Assembly (NCBI GenBank): GCA_963930645.1
Contig: OZ005651.1
Span: forward strand, 328,991,527-329,055,526
Direction: 5' to 3'
Length of the DNA: 64,000 nucleotides
Origin: Salticus scenicus
Lineage: Eukaryota; Arthropoda; Arachnida; Araneae; Salticidae
The notes below the pieces were generated by a model. The model worked only from the letters and a program-made list of their open reading frames with translations, was not told the DNA's origin and did not search any database. Shown here piece after piece: positions 10,701 through 19,923 of this stretch. Positions within the stretch are counted from its first letter, which is position 1, and each line of letters opens with the position of its first letter. Both the position numbers and the translations under genes were made by a program.

Positions 10701-11107
10701 TATAGAAAGCACCAATGACTATCACGTCTTTTAAATAAAATACTTTTTATAGATAATAACGTATTACGTTATTTCAAATAAAATATGTATGCTCATTGTC
10801 TGCTCGTTCGTGGGATAAAATTCTTTCTTTCTTTCTTTTTTTTTCTTTTTCCAGAATTTAAATTCAAAATATTCTTCTCGCAAAAATATTCACGTATATA
10901 GAATACTAACCAGTAGCTTTGCCTCCAGATGGGACTGAGGATGGATTGATCTTGATGTCGTATTTTGCTCGGCTGTTTTGGGATGAATGGCCGGTGTGAT
11001 TAGCAGTGAATATTTTGCAGGTTTCTTGAGGAGCTCCAGATGGATAACACCAGGAAATAGCCACGATTCCGATGGTTACGGCCAAGAACAGAAGAGATTT
11101 TACTGCC
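693..11107 (-). CDS. Reeler-domain secreted protein (putative defense protein type), whole gene
   Basis: Four exons join to one reading frame: 11107-10911, 8960-8836, 5470-5379 and 762-693 (stop TAA 695-693). All three introns are GT-AG (1950, 3365 and 4616 bp) with phases 1, 0 and 2. The product has 160 visible residues: a hydrophobic signal segment (LLFLAVTIGIVAIS, residues 5-18), then YPSGAP at 21-26, the usual mature start of this family, cysteines at 20, 30 and about 103, an N-glycosylation sequon NHT at 36-38, GDTFKGFFIQA in the middle and a WIAPASFKGKVVFRAVIV end. This is the Reeler fold of insect noduler/defense proteins (about 160-170 aa), secreted to haemolymph; an immune role is inferred from family. 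No ATG lies in exon 11107-10911, and an acceptor (TTTGCAG) precedes it, so a short upstream exon carries the start. One phase-compatible candidate is 13481-13432, unproven. Confidence 0.85.
763..1270. other. Intronic AT-rich DNA
   Basis: Part of the last Reeler intron (763-5378). A/T-rich with a short (TA)n at 1133-1150; I see no gene, element boundary or structured RNA in it. Confidence 0.4.
1271..1934 (-). repeat. Left inverted arm of the Penelope-like element
   Basis: Reverse complement of 2180-2843. It contains a mirror copy of the C-terminal coding region (80 codons, 1927-1685 on the minus strand), which duplicates the plus-strand ORF end and is not a separate gene. Confidence 0.8.
1965..2429 (+). 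pseudogene. Penelope-like reverse transcriptase, C-terminal fragment
   Basis: An open frame starts at the catalytic YIDD (codons 1968-1979, followed by LIVFN), continues through ISFLDLNIKRNEDKWLIGL and YDKRKDFNFKV (palm/thumb), and ends TSSPVGRR with TAG at 2427-2429. The FLDL motif after the catalytic Asp pair and the 'YDKRxDFNF' block are typical of Penelope-like RTs. No GIY-YIG nuclease follows the thumb, unlike the copy at 14-15.6 kb, so this may belong to a branch whose endonuclease sits at the N terminus or is absent (Naiad-like is an inference). Fingers and most of the palm are missing because the element is truncated, so it is non-functional. Confidence 0.7.
2180..2843 (+). repeat. 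Right inverted arm of the Penelope-like element
   Basis: Holds the RT C terminus, stop and about 410 bp of 3' UTR. The UTR has a hairpin-like block at about 2715-2750 (CACTGAG ... CTCAGTG with an internal CTGATGA). It resembles a degraded hammerhead but lacks the GAAA strand. Confidence 0.75.
2848..3373. repeat. Interspersed repeat, copy 1
   Basis: Direct homologue of 40600-41173. Shared landmarks are ATAAATGATAGATAT at the left, CATGTTAAGATCCAATAAG and TTACGCCCACTTGA in the middle, and GGAAGTTGCCAT at the right edge. Both copies begin at a (TA)n run. No coding capacity and no terminal inverted repeats are seen; class unknown. Confidence 0.6.
3374..4709. other. Intronic AT-rich DNA
   Basis: No gene seen. 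It contains a small perfect hairpin at about 3918-3933 (CTGCTTC/GAAGCAG) and a short direct repeat of TTTCAGGGGTTAGTC at about 4540-4585. Confidence 0.4.
4710..4966. mobile_element. MITE-like element with 17-bp perfect TIRs
   Basis: CACTCTTTGAACATGTC at 4710-4726 recurs exactly inverted at 4950-4966. The 257-bp interior is low-complexity (poly(T), poly(G), ATT triplets) without coding capacity. The frame at 4716-4910 is a simple-repeat artefact. Confidence 0.5.
4967..5378. other. Intron DNA next to Reeler exon 3
   Basis: A poly(A) run at about 4975-4995, then unique sequence. Around 5215-5300 it is GC-richer with a short direct repeat GAGCAGAACTT. No exon could be supported. Confidence 0.35.
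5379..5470 (-). CDS. Reeler gene, third exon
   Basis: 92-bp exon; acceptor TATTCTTTTCAG precedes 5470, donor CAG|GTATGT follows 5379. It encodes TAATHVNADDKSTVTLDW and then IAPASFKGKVVF plus two bases of an Arg codon. The residues 'HxxxxxKxxVTLxWxAP...GxVxF' match the C-terminal half of Reeler domains. The longer frames running through here continue into the intron and are not real protein. Confidence 0.85.
5471..7955. other. Reeler intron, mostly featureless
   Basis: AT-rich, with poly(A) at 5600-5625, (TG)n at 5999-6020, homopolymer runs at 6291-6304 and 6887-6902, and nothing else recognisable on either strand. Confidence 0.35.
7956..8124. mobile_element. Fully palindromic MITE (CACTGCC termini)
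   Basis: The two halves are near-perfect inverted copies. CACTGCC then poly(A) and GTCCTGTTTGCTGCCAGAAA run to about 8040, and the complement returns, ending at GGCAGTG (8118-8124). Loop of about 9 bp. Non-coding; transcripts would fold to one long hairpin. Confidence 0.65.
8449..8630. mobile_element. Mariner-type MITE
   Basis: Starts next to a TA with GGTCTACCGGAAAGTTCTGT. A 22-bp block AAAGTTCTGTCC...AATTA recurs inverted near 8604-8625. Length about 180 bp and a TA at the left edge suit a Tc1/mariner-derived MITE. A decayed relative lies at 54245-54421. Confidence 0.5.
8836..8960 (-). CDS. Reeler gene, middle exon
   Basis: 125-bp exon with acceptor TCTCTTATAG before 8960 and a consensus donor CG|GTAAGT at 8836. 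It completes Val across the junction and encodes TIQGDTFKGFFIQAQKEA through RQCGSS. GDxFKGFLLQA is the core Reeler signature. It is too short for ordinary ORF scans and is only visible by splice-aware reading. Confidence 0.85.
8961..10161. other. Reeler intron, unique AT-rich DNA
   Basis: Holds an ATT-rich microsatellite at about 9108-9125 and a poly(A) run near 9243-9260. No other feature was recognised. Confidence 0.35.
10162..10399. repeat. Two-copy 119-bp tandem duplication
   Basis: ACTATATCAAATGGGATATTC at 10162 recurs at 10281 (ACTATATCAAAAGGGATATT), and the two units align throughout with scattered substitutions. Non-coding, in a Reeler intron. Confidence 0.65.
10400..10910. other. 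Reeler intron, unique AT-rich DNA
   Basis: Contains a pyrimidine tract (CTTT)n at about 10822-10850 upstream of the exon's complement. Nothing else is seen. Confidence 0.3.
10911..11107 (-). CDS. Reeler gene, signal-peptide exon (first visible coding exon)
   Basis: On the minus strand the acceptor CATTTGATTTGCAG ends at 11108, and the exon runs to a donor G|GTTAGT at 10911/10910. It completes a codon with its first G, then encodes AVKSLLFLAVTIGIVAIS followed by WCYPSGAPQETC and a Ser/Asn/Lys-rich stretch ending GGKAT plus one base. An ORF call starting at 11118 would use a TTG inside the intron/acceptor, so that start is rejected. Confidence 0.8.
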
Positions 11108-11292
11108 CTGCAAATCAAATGAGCTTAAAATTAAGAATAATTTATAAAACTATCAAAAATTACACAGGTCTACATCTAAAATTTCGCTTTCAAGCTATAT
11201 AGATAATATTAAATCAATTATTGTTTTATAGTTGAGTGAAAATGTAGGTCTCTGGCCCTTATTAAGCTGCTAGAGAATGAAATCATTTCATA

Positions 11293-11492
11293 GTTGCCAC
11301 CATTTTAATTTACTCCGGAGTATTTTTAGCCCCGCCTTTATTTCGCACCACTTTATTTATAGAAGAATTTTCTCTAATGTATAATTACGTTAAAATAAGA
11401 AAAAAAATATTCTTGTATATATATATATATATAAGTGATATGAAATAAAGGCGGAGCTAAAAATATTTCGGAATAAATTAAAATGTTGGCAA
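11293..11492. mobile_element. MITE with ~62-bp imperfect TIRs, copy 1
   Basis: Left arm GTTGCCACCATTTTAATTTA then TCCGGAGTATTTTTAGC and CGCCTTTATTTC. The same motifs return inverted at 11430-11492. The centre is AT-rich with a (TA)n. A second copy lies at 44615-44803. Confidence 0.6.
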
Positions 11493-13640
11493 CTCTGTCA
11501 TTTATTATTTTATTTTTAAGTGAAGATATAGGGCAGTTATATTTTATTACACATCTAGAAAATTAGTCCCATTTCTCCCTTCATTTAAGAACTTTAATTA
11601 AAGTCTTTCTGTTAAGTTTAAACTTTGTATTTCCTTTCTAGATCATACGGTGGAAATGGAAAGGCATAAGAAGGTCGCAGAGGACCTTACCTCGGAAACT
11701 GTTTCGGTAGACACCCTGTATTGACAAAAATCTATACGTGATGGAGAAGAACTGGCTTAATTTTCTGTTTCAGCACACCCAAAAACATATGTAGCAGCTA
11801 AAATTATCAAATCAAATTTTGCCAACATTATTTTTGTAAACCTGTGTTATTAGTAAATATAAAAGTATTTAAAACGTCAGTGTAACTTTTTTTTTCCCCT
11901 TTAGAGGGATATTCTTAACTTATTTTTAAAATACTGAAAAACACAAAATTTTCTTACTTATATTATTTTTTGTATGAGTGTGTGTATAACATAAATAAAA
12001 AGTATTTTTTTAAAAATCGAAAGTGAACTAAACAAAAATAAAATAATATCTTTCAAACCTAAAATAGTACTTTGTTAGATATAATTTTTAAATTTTACTA
12101 CTTATAATTAAGGATTTAAACTAAAAGTGGGGAGTCAGCGTTGATTTGTCGAAGAGTAATGTAAAAGTAAATAATATTTATTCTTAATTCTTTTTGTTCT
12201 TAAAATATTTTCATTAATATTTTTAATGAAGTCAGTGTACTGATGTCAGCGAACAGCGATCGATAGATCCTTCAGTTTTAAATAATATTGCTATTCTCCT
12301 TCTGCGTTAGTAGATTCCCCTAAGATTTTATTCTTTAAACTGACTTCTTATCATGAATAGCTTTTTGAGATTGAAAGCATGAGATAAAAATGAAATATTT
12401 TTAAAACGTTCATCTTTGAAAGAATGGTGAACCTTTTTGCTGTGGCATTTCCAGCAGTTAAGCAGACAAAAAAAATTATTTCTATAGTGCCTGTTAGAAC
12501 ATACATTACAGAGAATTTTTAAGCATATACAATTCTAAAAACTAAAGTTTTTATTACCAGCAAAATATTTACTAATATAGTAGTATTATAAATAATTATT
12601 AGAAGACATAATATCATAATTAGTAGATCTACAGATAAAAAGCCTTAATTTTCCATTGATTTTATTCATTATCCAGCTACTAAATTTTATTTTTTGCTTA
12701 TTCTATAAATAAGATTAAATCGTTGCTTAATAATAAAATAAATGAAAGGGGTTATTGCCCTCCACTAAAACTCCCGTTGAATATTTTCTTGTTTTTAACC
12801 CCAATATGAATATTATACTAACGAAAACACACATTAAATAGTTACCATGTCCAATATATAACTTATCAGAATTATTTAGTATAGCCTATATTAGTACACC
12901 AATTTCTACACAAACCGTGCTCTTAAGCATCTTAGTTATGTATGCTGATTTTGTTATATGTTGAATGCAGTGTAACGATGTACTAAAAGAAATGTCATCC
13001 GTAGACCGTATGTATCCAAATTCTTTTGTGTGTGTACAATTCACGGAAAAAAAAGGAATGTATAACTAATTCGATATAACTCATAAGTTCTTGTACCAAA
13101 TTTCAAGGTATGCGAGTAATTCTTGTGGCACCTATCACAGTGGAAACAGATACCAGAAACATTTTGAGTCTCTACAGCGAGGACTCACTGATTTTAGGCA
13201 ATTACTGTTTCCAAAAGTGTTACCCAGCATAAAAATCTTTTTGGAAATATATGTAGTAAAGATGCATAAATTTCAAAATGTCCCGCTACTTTTAGAAGCT
13301 GCAGTATATCGACTAAAATATCACTTATGAATTTAGCTCATCTGAGTGATAAATCTAAAAGCTAAAGCAGGCATTTATGAATCATTCTTCGTTTATGAAT
13401 AACTTAAAACGCGGTAATATATTGACCTTACTTTATTGTTGCTATTTTTTTCCTTGGTTGACTCGTGTCACTATTGTTCATTCATAAATATTTTATTCCT
13501 CTAGACGGAAACCCATTCTTTTAACTTCCAAAGTTTCACCAATGCATCAGACCTACTGACATACCCCTGACTGACCCTATTCCTTATTGCCTAACGAAAG
13601 TTTACATACCGAAGAAAAATGCACGAAATCGCAAAATTAA
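11493..13640. other. Region upstream of the Reeler gene
   Basis: Mostly unique AT-rich DNA. Read on the minus strand, 11732 starts TACAGGGTGTCTACCG, a common DNA-transposon edge style, without a visible partner. At 13481-13432 (minus) an ATG opens 16 codons plus two bases before a GTAAGG donor, in the phase the Reeler signal exon needs. Its product would put a long hydrophilic leader before the signal peptide, so it is a weak candidate first exon. Confidence 0.25.
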
Positions 13641-13881
13641 TTTTCTTTGCCTGAAGTAAGTTTGATCCAGCTATTGGAAAAATTAGAACGTCTAGAGGCC
13701 AGGAGGGTAACTTTAGACATTAAAGAGCACACATGTTATTTCATTCGAAGAGCAAGAAAATGAGTAGTTTCCGGATTACATATTTTTTCTTTAGGCAACT
13801 GAGGCATGTTTTATTGAGGAAAGAAAAGAAGTATTAGGTTGGCTGGAGAAAGTTGACTCTGAATTAAAAAGAAATTCTTAA
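13641..13881 (+). other. Two short coil-like coding stretches, status unclear
   Basis: Frame 13641-13757 includes IQLLEKLERLEARR. After an acceptor-like CTTTAG, 13795-13881 encodes ATEACFIEERKEVLGWLEKV plus DSELKRNS and a stop. Both are charged and helix-like, resembling a fragment of a coiled-coil or spectrin-like protein. They are short and could be chance frames or a decayed exon pair. Confidence 0.2.
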
Positions 13882-14019
13882 GGGTGATTTTATTGGAGAA
13901 TACATAACCGTAATATTCGTTAATATGTTGCGTCATCTTCCAGACAGCCCTATATTTCCTTTTTGGTGAAAATTAAGATTTAATAAAATTAAACATAATT
14001 TATACGTCTCATTAATATA

Positions 14020-14066
14020 TTAAAACCAATGTAACACTTAAAAATGAGATAAAAGATACAAAAATT
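14020..14066 (-). repeat. 3' copy of the 47-bp inverted arm
   Basis: Perfect reverse complement of 15630-15676; core text ACCAATGTAACACTTAAAAA. It lies in the 3' UTR of the element. Confidence 0.85.
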
Positions 14067-14112
14067 TAAAACTTTAAAAACACATTTTAATTAAAAAACA
14101 TTTAAAACACAA

Positions 14113-14148
14113 GACAGACGTTTCGGCTAGAACACTAGCCCTCCTCAG
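14113..14148 (-). ncRNA. Candidate minimal hammerhead ribozyme of the Penelope-like element
   Basis: On the minus strand: CTGAGGA (fits CUGANGA), then stem II GGGCTAG/CTAGCC with loop TGTT, then CGAAAC, a 2-bp stem III (AC/GT) closed by loop GTCT, and C as the expected cleavage nucleotide. Minimal hammerheads with very short stem III are established in Penelope-like elements. Stem I is not convincing here, so activity is uncertain; it could need a dimer or be decayed. Confidence 0.55.
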
Positions 14149-14191
14149 TGTCAAACATACAAACACAACATTTACAAAAATTCTAAATACA

Positions 14192-15628
14192 TCATATCAA
14201 GATTAAATATTCAGGAGGAATAGCTTTAGCCTCGTTCAAGGCAGAATGTTGCATTTTAGTGAAAGCGCCCTCTAGAAAAATACGGGATTCATAAATATTT
14301 ATATTGGAAGCTAAAATTTTAAAGTTTTCAAAATCTGGTATATGATCACTATTGAGAGAATGGATTACAAGTTTAGATCTTAAATCTCCTATTTTATAAG
14401 AGCGTTTATGTTCCTTTAATCTAATTTCACCTGTTCTGCCAGTTTCACCGATATATGTAGAATCACAATTTTTACAAGGAATACTATAGATTACACCAAG
14501 ACGTTTAAGAGGGGGGACAGCGGGTTTAAAGTTTGAGAAAAAGTTACTAATACGGAGTTGAGGTTTAAAACTAGTAGAAATATTAACTGTTCTAAGTAAT
14601 TTTGAGATATTTTCAGAGATACCTTTATAATAAGGGATAGTAGTACGATAAGTGGAATTTTTAACTTTAGGATAAACTGATTTAAATGAAAAATAAAACT
14701 CTTCTTTATAAATTCTTTTAATAAAACGAGGGGGGTAACCATTATTTTTTAAATCAGAAAAGATTCTGGATAGTTCATTATTTAATAATTCGGGATTACT
14801 ACAATAATGCTTTGCACGATGTAAAAGAGTACGAATAACTGCAAGTTTATGCGATAAAGGATTAGCTGAATTGAAGTTAAGATATTGACCAGAGAAGGTG
14901 GGTTTTCTATAGACTGAAGTTGAAAAATGTAAAAAATGATTGACTGTTTTATGCATTATAAGGATGTCAAGAAAGGGCAGTTCATTATTAATTTCTGTTT
15001 CAAGGGTAAACTGAATAGCAGGACATAAAGAGTTAGCAAAATCTAAAATATCGTTAACATAAGGTTGCTTAGTAATTATAAAAATATCATCCACATACCT
15101 TTTCCAGAAAAAAATTTTATCATGTAACTGGGAATTAATTTTGTTTTCTAAGTATTGCATTACAATTTCAGCAATAATGACAGATATAGGGGCACCCATG
15201 GCAGTTCCGTTAATTTGACGGTAGTAAGAATCATTAAAAATAAAACAATTAGAAGATAAACAAAAAGTGGTAAGATCAAGTACAGTATTTAAATTTAAAT
15301 TAGTGTCAATATTGAAATTAGGATATATATCTTGAATAATATTACATGCAAATGGTATGGGAATAGAAGTAAAGAGAGATACAACATCTAAAGATATCAT
15401 AATACAACTAGAGGGAACTTGAATTAATTTTAAAGCATCTAGGAACTCAAAAGCAGAATTTAAACTATAATTAGAAGAAGTAATGATGGGTTTTAATAAA
15501 TTTGATAGAAAACGTGAAAGATTGTAAAGAGGCGACTTAGTATAATCAACAATGGGACGAAGGGGGATGTTAGGTTTATGGATTTTAGGTAAACCATAAA
15601 AGATAGGTGCAGAACCAGTATAACATTT
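14192..15628 (-). CDS. Penelope-like reverse transcriptase with C-terminal GIY-YIG endonuclease (5'-truncated)
   Basis: 478 codons open without interruption from the arm junction at 15628 to the stop at 14194-14192; an ATG at 15400 is internal and not the true start. Upstream of it the frame encodes FYGLPKIHKP and PLRPIVDYTKSPLYNLSRF (fingers). Numbered from that ATG, GTAMGAP is at 65-71, the catalytic YVDD at 102-105, ELPFLDILI at 140-148 and the thumb to about 250. A linker leads to the nuclease: GVIYSIPCKNC at 302-312 and STYIGETGRTGE at 314-325, followed by RLKEHKRSY. Reverse transcriptase copies the element RNA, and GIY-YIG nicks the target. Only the N-terminal part is missing. All visible catalytic residues are present, but without its 5' end the copy cannot be autonomous. 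Confidence 0.9.
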   Translation of the reverse strand, partial: KCYTGSAPIFYGLPKIHKPNIPLRPIVDYTKSPLYNLSRFLSNLLKPIITSSNYSLNSAFEFLDALKLIQVPSSCIMISLDVVSLFTSIPIPFACNIIQDIYPNFNIDTNLNLNTVLDLTTFCLSSNCFIFNDSYYRQINGTAMGAPISVIIAEIVMQYLENKINSQLHDKIFFWKRYVDDIFIITKQPYVNDILDFANSLCPAIQFTLETEINNELPFLDILIMHKTVNHFLHFSTSVYRKPTFSGQYLNFNSANPLSHKLAVIRTLLHRAKHYCSNPELLNNELSRIFSDLKNNGYPPRFIKRIYKEEFYFSFKSVYPKVKNSTYRTTIPYYKGISENISKLLRTVNISTSFKPQLRISNFFSNFKPAVPPLKRLGVIYSIPCKNCDSTYIGETGRTGEIRLKEHKRSYKIGDLRSKLVIHSLNSDHIPDFENFKILASNINIYESRIFLEGAFTKMQHSALNEAKAIPPEYLILI

Positions 15629-15629
15629 T

Positions 15630-15676
15630 AATTTTTGTATCTTTTATCTCATTTTTAAGTGTTACATTGGTTTTAA
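15630..15676 (+). repeat. Inverted arm at the truncated 5' end
   Basis: Exact inverse of 14020-14066, abutting the RT coding frame within one base. The first bases of the TSD overlap its outer end. Confidence 0.85.
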
Positions 15677-15686
15677 AATTAAGATT

Positions 15687-16332
15687 GTTTTCGGAAAAGA
15701 ATTAATGCAGATTATTTTTGGGAATCAAGAGAAGTGAATGTACTTTGTCCGTTGATTACAGCAATGAGTGAAACATTACAAAATAAATAAATAAAATAAA
15801 ATAAACCAAGTATTAATAATTGTTATTGGACTTATATTTCAAGATGCAACATAAACGAATAATACTACGTTTATGTTATTAAACGAAAGCCTAATACTAT
15901 TCATCTAATTCTTCATACAACACAATTTTTTCTTGGTATTTACCGATTTTAGATTCTTTATTATTATTGTTGTTATTTCTGTCTTCAGTTTTCTAGTTAA
16001 ATTTTCATTCAAAAATATAGGCTGCATCCTCAACATTTCTTTCCAAAGTACTGTATTTTTCTAGAATCACTAAATACCAAGTTTGGTATTTTCGGAGTGC
16101 AGACCAAATTTTGATTCTGAAATATAGAACTTTTTGTTTGCTATTCCCCTTTTGTTCACTCTGCATTATTGAAAATAATCTACATCTTACTTTTCCACCG
16201 CATATGTCTTAAAAATGAATCATTCTGACCCATATTGAAATTATGAGTTTATAATTTGCTTAAATTAGCTTTTATCAGAAAATACTACCATGCCAATATT
16301 TTCGCATTCTTCTATTTTTCTAAGCTCCACTA
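15687..16332. other. Intergenic AT-rich DNA
   Basis: No gene, repeat boundary or structured motif recognised. Confidence 0.3.
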
Positions 16333-16535
16333 TTTGCCGAGAGGTTCTGCTCTTAAAACTAGAAGGCGGGTGGTGCTGTGTGCGAACCCAAATTACGCAC
16401 GTTTTCTGAAGTTTCCTCCAAAACTATCATAAATTTAAGCTGGAATTTCTTAGAAAGACCTTGACAGGGGATACTCTCCTAGTCCTAGATCCCTAGAGGA
16501 GACAATCGATTTTAAGCCTCAGTCTATCACCATTT
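16333..16535 (+). mobile_element. tRNA-derived SINE, family B, old copy
   Basis: Diverged relative of 39631-39864. It has CCGAGAGGTTCTGCTCTTAAA in the A-box region, GTGCGAACCC at the B-box position, the TTTCCTCCAAAACT block and CTTAGAAAGACCTTGAC. Its order matches the complete copy. Confidence 0.5.
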
Positions 16536-17293
16536 TTCTAGATCGACAATACTTATCTTTCTGATACAGGTGCAGAATAATATCTATTGCAGCAATTGTG
16601 AAACTATCTGAATACATAAAAATATTTTCGTACTGTTATCATCGATTAAAATCAATTATTAATTACTGATCACCTTCTTTTGTAATATTTTGCATGTTCC
16701 AAATATTTGTTTAAAATTTCAAGTTATATATTATGATAAGGTATTCATAATATATATATATATATATATATATTACTTGAACATTTAAAAATATTACTGA
16801 AGCGTTCAAATTTATAAATTCCTCGTTGGAAATAATGTTAAATGAAAACATTGATAGAAAAATATGATTGAGAAAGAAAAAAGGTACATAATAAAAACTG
16901 TCAATTATTGAAAAGGATATTTAATCTACAGCTCAGTGCTTCAATAGATCAATAGTCTGAAGATGTCTGTAAAATATCACTAAAACTAATAATAATAATT
17001 AATTAATAACAATAATAATAACAACCTTTCTTTCTATTACTGATTGGAATGAAAACGTTGCGAGCTGATCGAAATCATGTAAATAAAATCTAGAGACAAT
17101 AAATACACGCCATTAGTTTGAAAGTTTCAGGTAGGTACTAAAATATACTCTGTTTAAAAAATGGAATATAAGCGTATGCAAAGCACTGAAAAAGCGTATT
17201 TTAAATGTAGTGTGCATGTAGGGGAGAAGCGACATTTTACGTTATGCTTTGTAATAAATTGCAAAAAATGTTATAAATCATAAAAACTGAAAG

Positions 17294-17326
<33 letters not shown>

Positions 17327-17829
17327 ACACCAATCTCAAATTGGTAGCTGAATAATAAATTACGCAGATGAAATTATGTGTATACATATAAAACTATTAT
17401 TATGAGGGAAAAAAAAAAGAATTTACTAAACTTGTGATTGTCGTCATATATAAATTCTATACGATATGCTGAAATCTTGTTTATCACAAGAAATCATACA
17501 CATAATATCCTCTTTTACTATTTTTGAATGTTTAACTTAACATAATGAAGAATTGTTAAGAGTCAAGAAAATTACTTCCAAGTTATGGAAAACTAAGAGA
17601 GGACGGAAGAGAATCTGAAGTTTAAACGAAAGAAAAAATTAAACTAAAAAAAAAAAAATAAATAAATACTTTAACATCTTAAATTTATACAGCTGTACAA
17701 TGAATCTGTCAAAGCGAAAACCGATACCATTGCAAGCTAAGCGAACATATGACTGGACATTGGTCCTAAGCCTAAGTGGAATGCTCTCCGTGCTTTTTTT
17801 TCTTTTTTCTTTCTTTTTTTTTTTATTTT
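16536..17829. other. Intergenic DNA with simple repeats
   Basis: (TA)n at 16750-16772, AAT triplets at 16988-17025, poly(T) at 17295-17319. No gene recognised. Confidence 0.3.
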
Positions 17830-17939
17830 AGACTGACTAAGAACATGATTCGACAAGGATTTATTCAACAAAACAGTATCAAGTGTACTTTTTCTTTTAG
17901 AAATTATTGCTAGCGCTCGAATATTTTTGCTGCCGACTG
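17830..17939. mobile_element. Half copy of a palindromic Tc1-like MITE
   Basis: Shares TAGACTGACTAAGAACATGA and the CGACAAGGATTTATT block with the right half of 32161-32373, ending GCCGACTG before a TA. The left arm is absent; a T-rich tract takes its place. Confidence 0.55.
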
Positions 17940-18039
17940 TACATCGTAGATGGCATTCTAAAAATTGCACGATATATATATTTCTAATTCTATCTGTATG
18001 AAAACGTGAACTGGTGAGCGTAAAATTTCTAATGGTTAA

Positions 18040-18133
18040 GGTGTTAGGATTAAAGCCAATTGACTACACGAGGGTCCTAGGCCTGGATGGTGTGTCTTCG
18101 TGGGGTCTTTCTAAGGGTCCTAGGCCTTGCTTA
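18040..18133 (-). mobile_element. SINE family B, 3' fragment
   Basis: Antisense to the family-B tail: GTGTTAGGATTAAAGCC, GGTCCTAGGCCT and GGGGTCTTTCTAAGG match the 3' half of 39631-39864 reversed. The tRNA head is missing. Confidence 0.5.
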
Positions 18134-18455
18134 TGCAATCTATGGGTTAATGAAACATAGAATTGTGATATGTATAAGTTGAATGCCGTACTAAGTTATA
18201 AATGATAAAATTATGACGCATCCACTTTTCCTCTAAACTATTACGAATAAACAAAACAATTTCCTCTTTCGAAGACAAAACAATGACAGGTAGAAGTTAA
18301 TGCTTAAAGCCTTACAAAAGTACGTCTGGTGAAAGAAAGCCTGTTGACATGAAAGAAAAAATTTAATATTTATTTAAGTGATTCTGTGAGTTTTTGCAAA
18401 GAGTATAACTGTACAAAGAGTAACGAAATGAATACAATGTATATTGCATTATCAA

Positions 18456-18486
<31 letters not shown>

Positions 18487-19923
18487 GAAAGAAAGAAAAG
18501 AAAAGAAAGAAACTTGTTTATTACACCTTCTTCTTCTTCATTTTTCTTTTTTTTTTTTTCTTCTATCAAGAAAACTTATATCGTACAATGCAAACAAGAA
18601 AAATTCCTTTTTGAATCTCGATAAAAATACTTTTTTGTAAGTGTTAAATTTTTGAGGTATATTAAAAGAGTGTGTTGCTTAATAAAAATAGCTGAAAATC
18701 TGGCTGATTTCCAGAAGATTCCTAGATGTTAAGAAGGAAAGCGTGTGAATTATTTCAGTTTCATGTTTCATTTCTATCCATCCCCTCCTCTTTAAATGAA
18801 AAGTCATATCATTATGATAATGGATTCTGAATTATTATGCGAAGAAATTATTAAATTTTAACTAAAACAATTTAATGACGTTTTAAAAGTTTACAAATAT
18901 ATTTTCTAATTTTGCTTCCTTGAGTTTTTAACAAATAAGAAAAATAAATATATTATTTTTGTTTTGTAGTAAAAATTGCATAAAACAAATTATAGACATT
19001 CATATTACATAGAAGGATTATTTGTTCATGAAATAAGTTATTCATACAATGAGAAAATGTTAATTTTTAAATTGAAACACTAACTTTGAAGTTGTTGGTT
19101 TATACCCATTTTAAAATATTAGTTCATCATCGTTAATTTTTATTTATTTCAAGTAGTAACAATTAAATTAATAAATTTAATAATTAAGATCAATAAAGCA
19201 ATAAATACTTAAAATAATATCAACAAATAATGCAAGTAAACCGTCAAAGGTTTCACTTTATCATAAAATAAATAAATAATAATAATAATTTTTCTTATAA
19301 ATTTAATATTGTAAGTTATCACAAATTGCATTTTTAAATATTTTACTCCAAGCATTTAAAAAGAGAACATCTTTAAATTTAAGAATATTTTTGGATCTGT
19401 GTAGCAGTTCAATTATATTCTGTACGCTAATAGCTAAACTACTGATTTAATGCATGAATAACTTAGCACTTCATAACACTAACTTATTTCTTTCGTTATC
19501 TTGAAATAAGTAGTAATCAAGGAATATTTCAGATTCGGTTTGAAATTGACTGCATAATTTCTACTTCGTTTTAGAAACTGTAATTTTATCGTTTCCCGTG
19601 ACCTTATTTTGCTAATTTCTTTCACTATTGATTTGTTGCTTTCTTCTGTTGGTACTTTAAGTTTATTTTTCATTTTGTAAGTTAAAAAAAAAAAAAAAAA
19701 AAAAACAATGAAAAATCAATCATTGAAATTAATTCAAGAAGCATAAGTCTAAAATAGTTTACATTCCAAAATTATATTTGGTAGTATAATATTTTGTATT
19801 TGGTATTTGAGAGATTTGGTTAATTAAGCACACTTAGCACTAATTTCCCATTCACTATGCATAATTAACAAAGAAAGCTTGAGGTTAAAAGAACCAAAAC
19901 AAATAATTATATAAACTATTTTT
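18134..19923. other. Intergenic AT-rich DNA
   Basis: A purine run (AAGA units) at 18454-18510, then TTC-rich sequence to 18560, and poly(A) at 19686-19705. Frames through these tracts are low-complexity artefacts. No gene seen. Confidence 0.35.

Larger units (their letters stand above)
13969..15686 (-). mobile_element. Penelope-like element, 5'-truncated, with inverted arms and target-site duplication
   Basis: The body (minus orientation) codes for RT plus GIY-YIG (14192-15628). A 47-bp segment of its 3' end (14020-14066) reappears perfectly inverted at the truncated 5' end (15630-15676). The 12-bp sequence AAAATTAAGATT is present at 13969-13980 and again at 15675-15686, flanking the insertion as a target-site duplication. 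The reading frame stays open right up to the arm junction and the arms and TSD are intact, so the insertion looks fairly recent. Confidence 0.85.

Noticed and set aside
11676..11740. Minus-strand mini exon between TACAG and GTAAGG as Reeler first exon
   Set aside because: Phase could fit but there is no ATG and a stop lies just upstream; the left edge looks like a transposon terminus.
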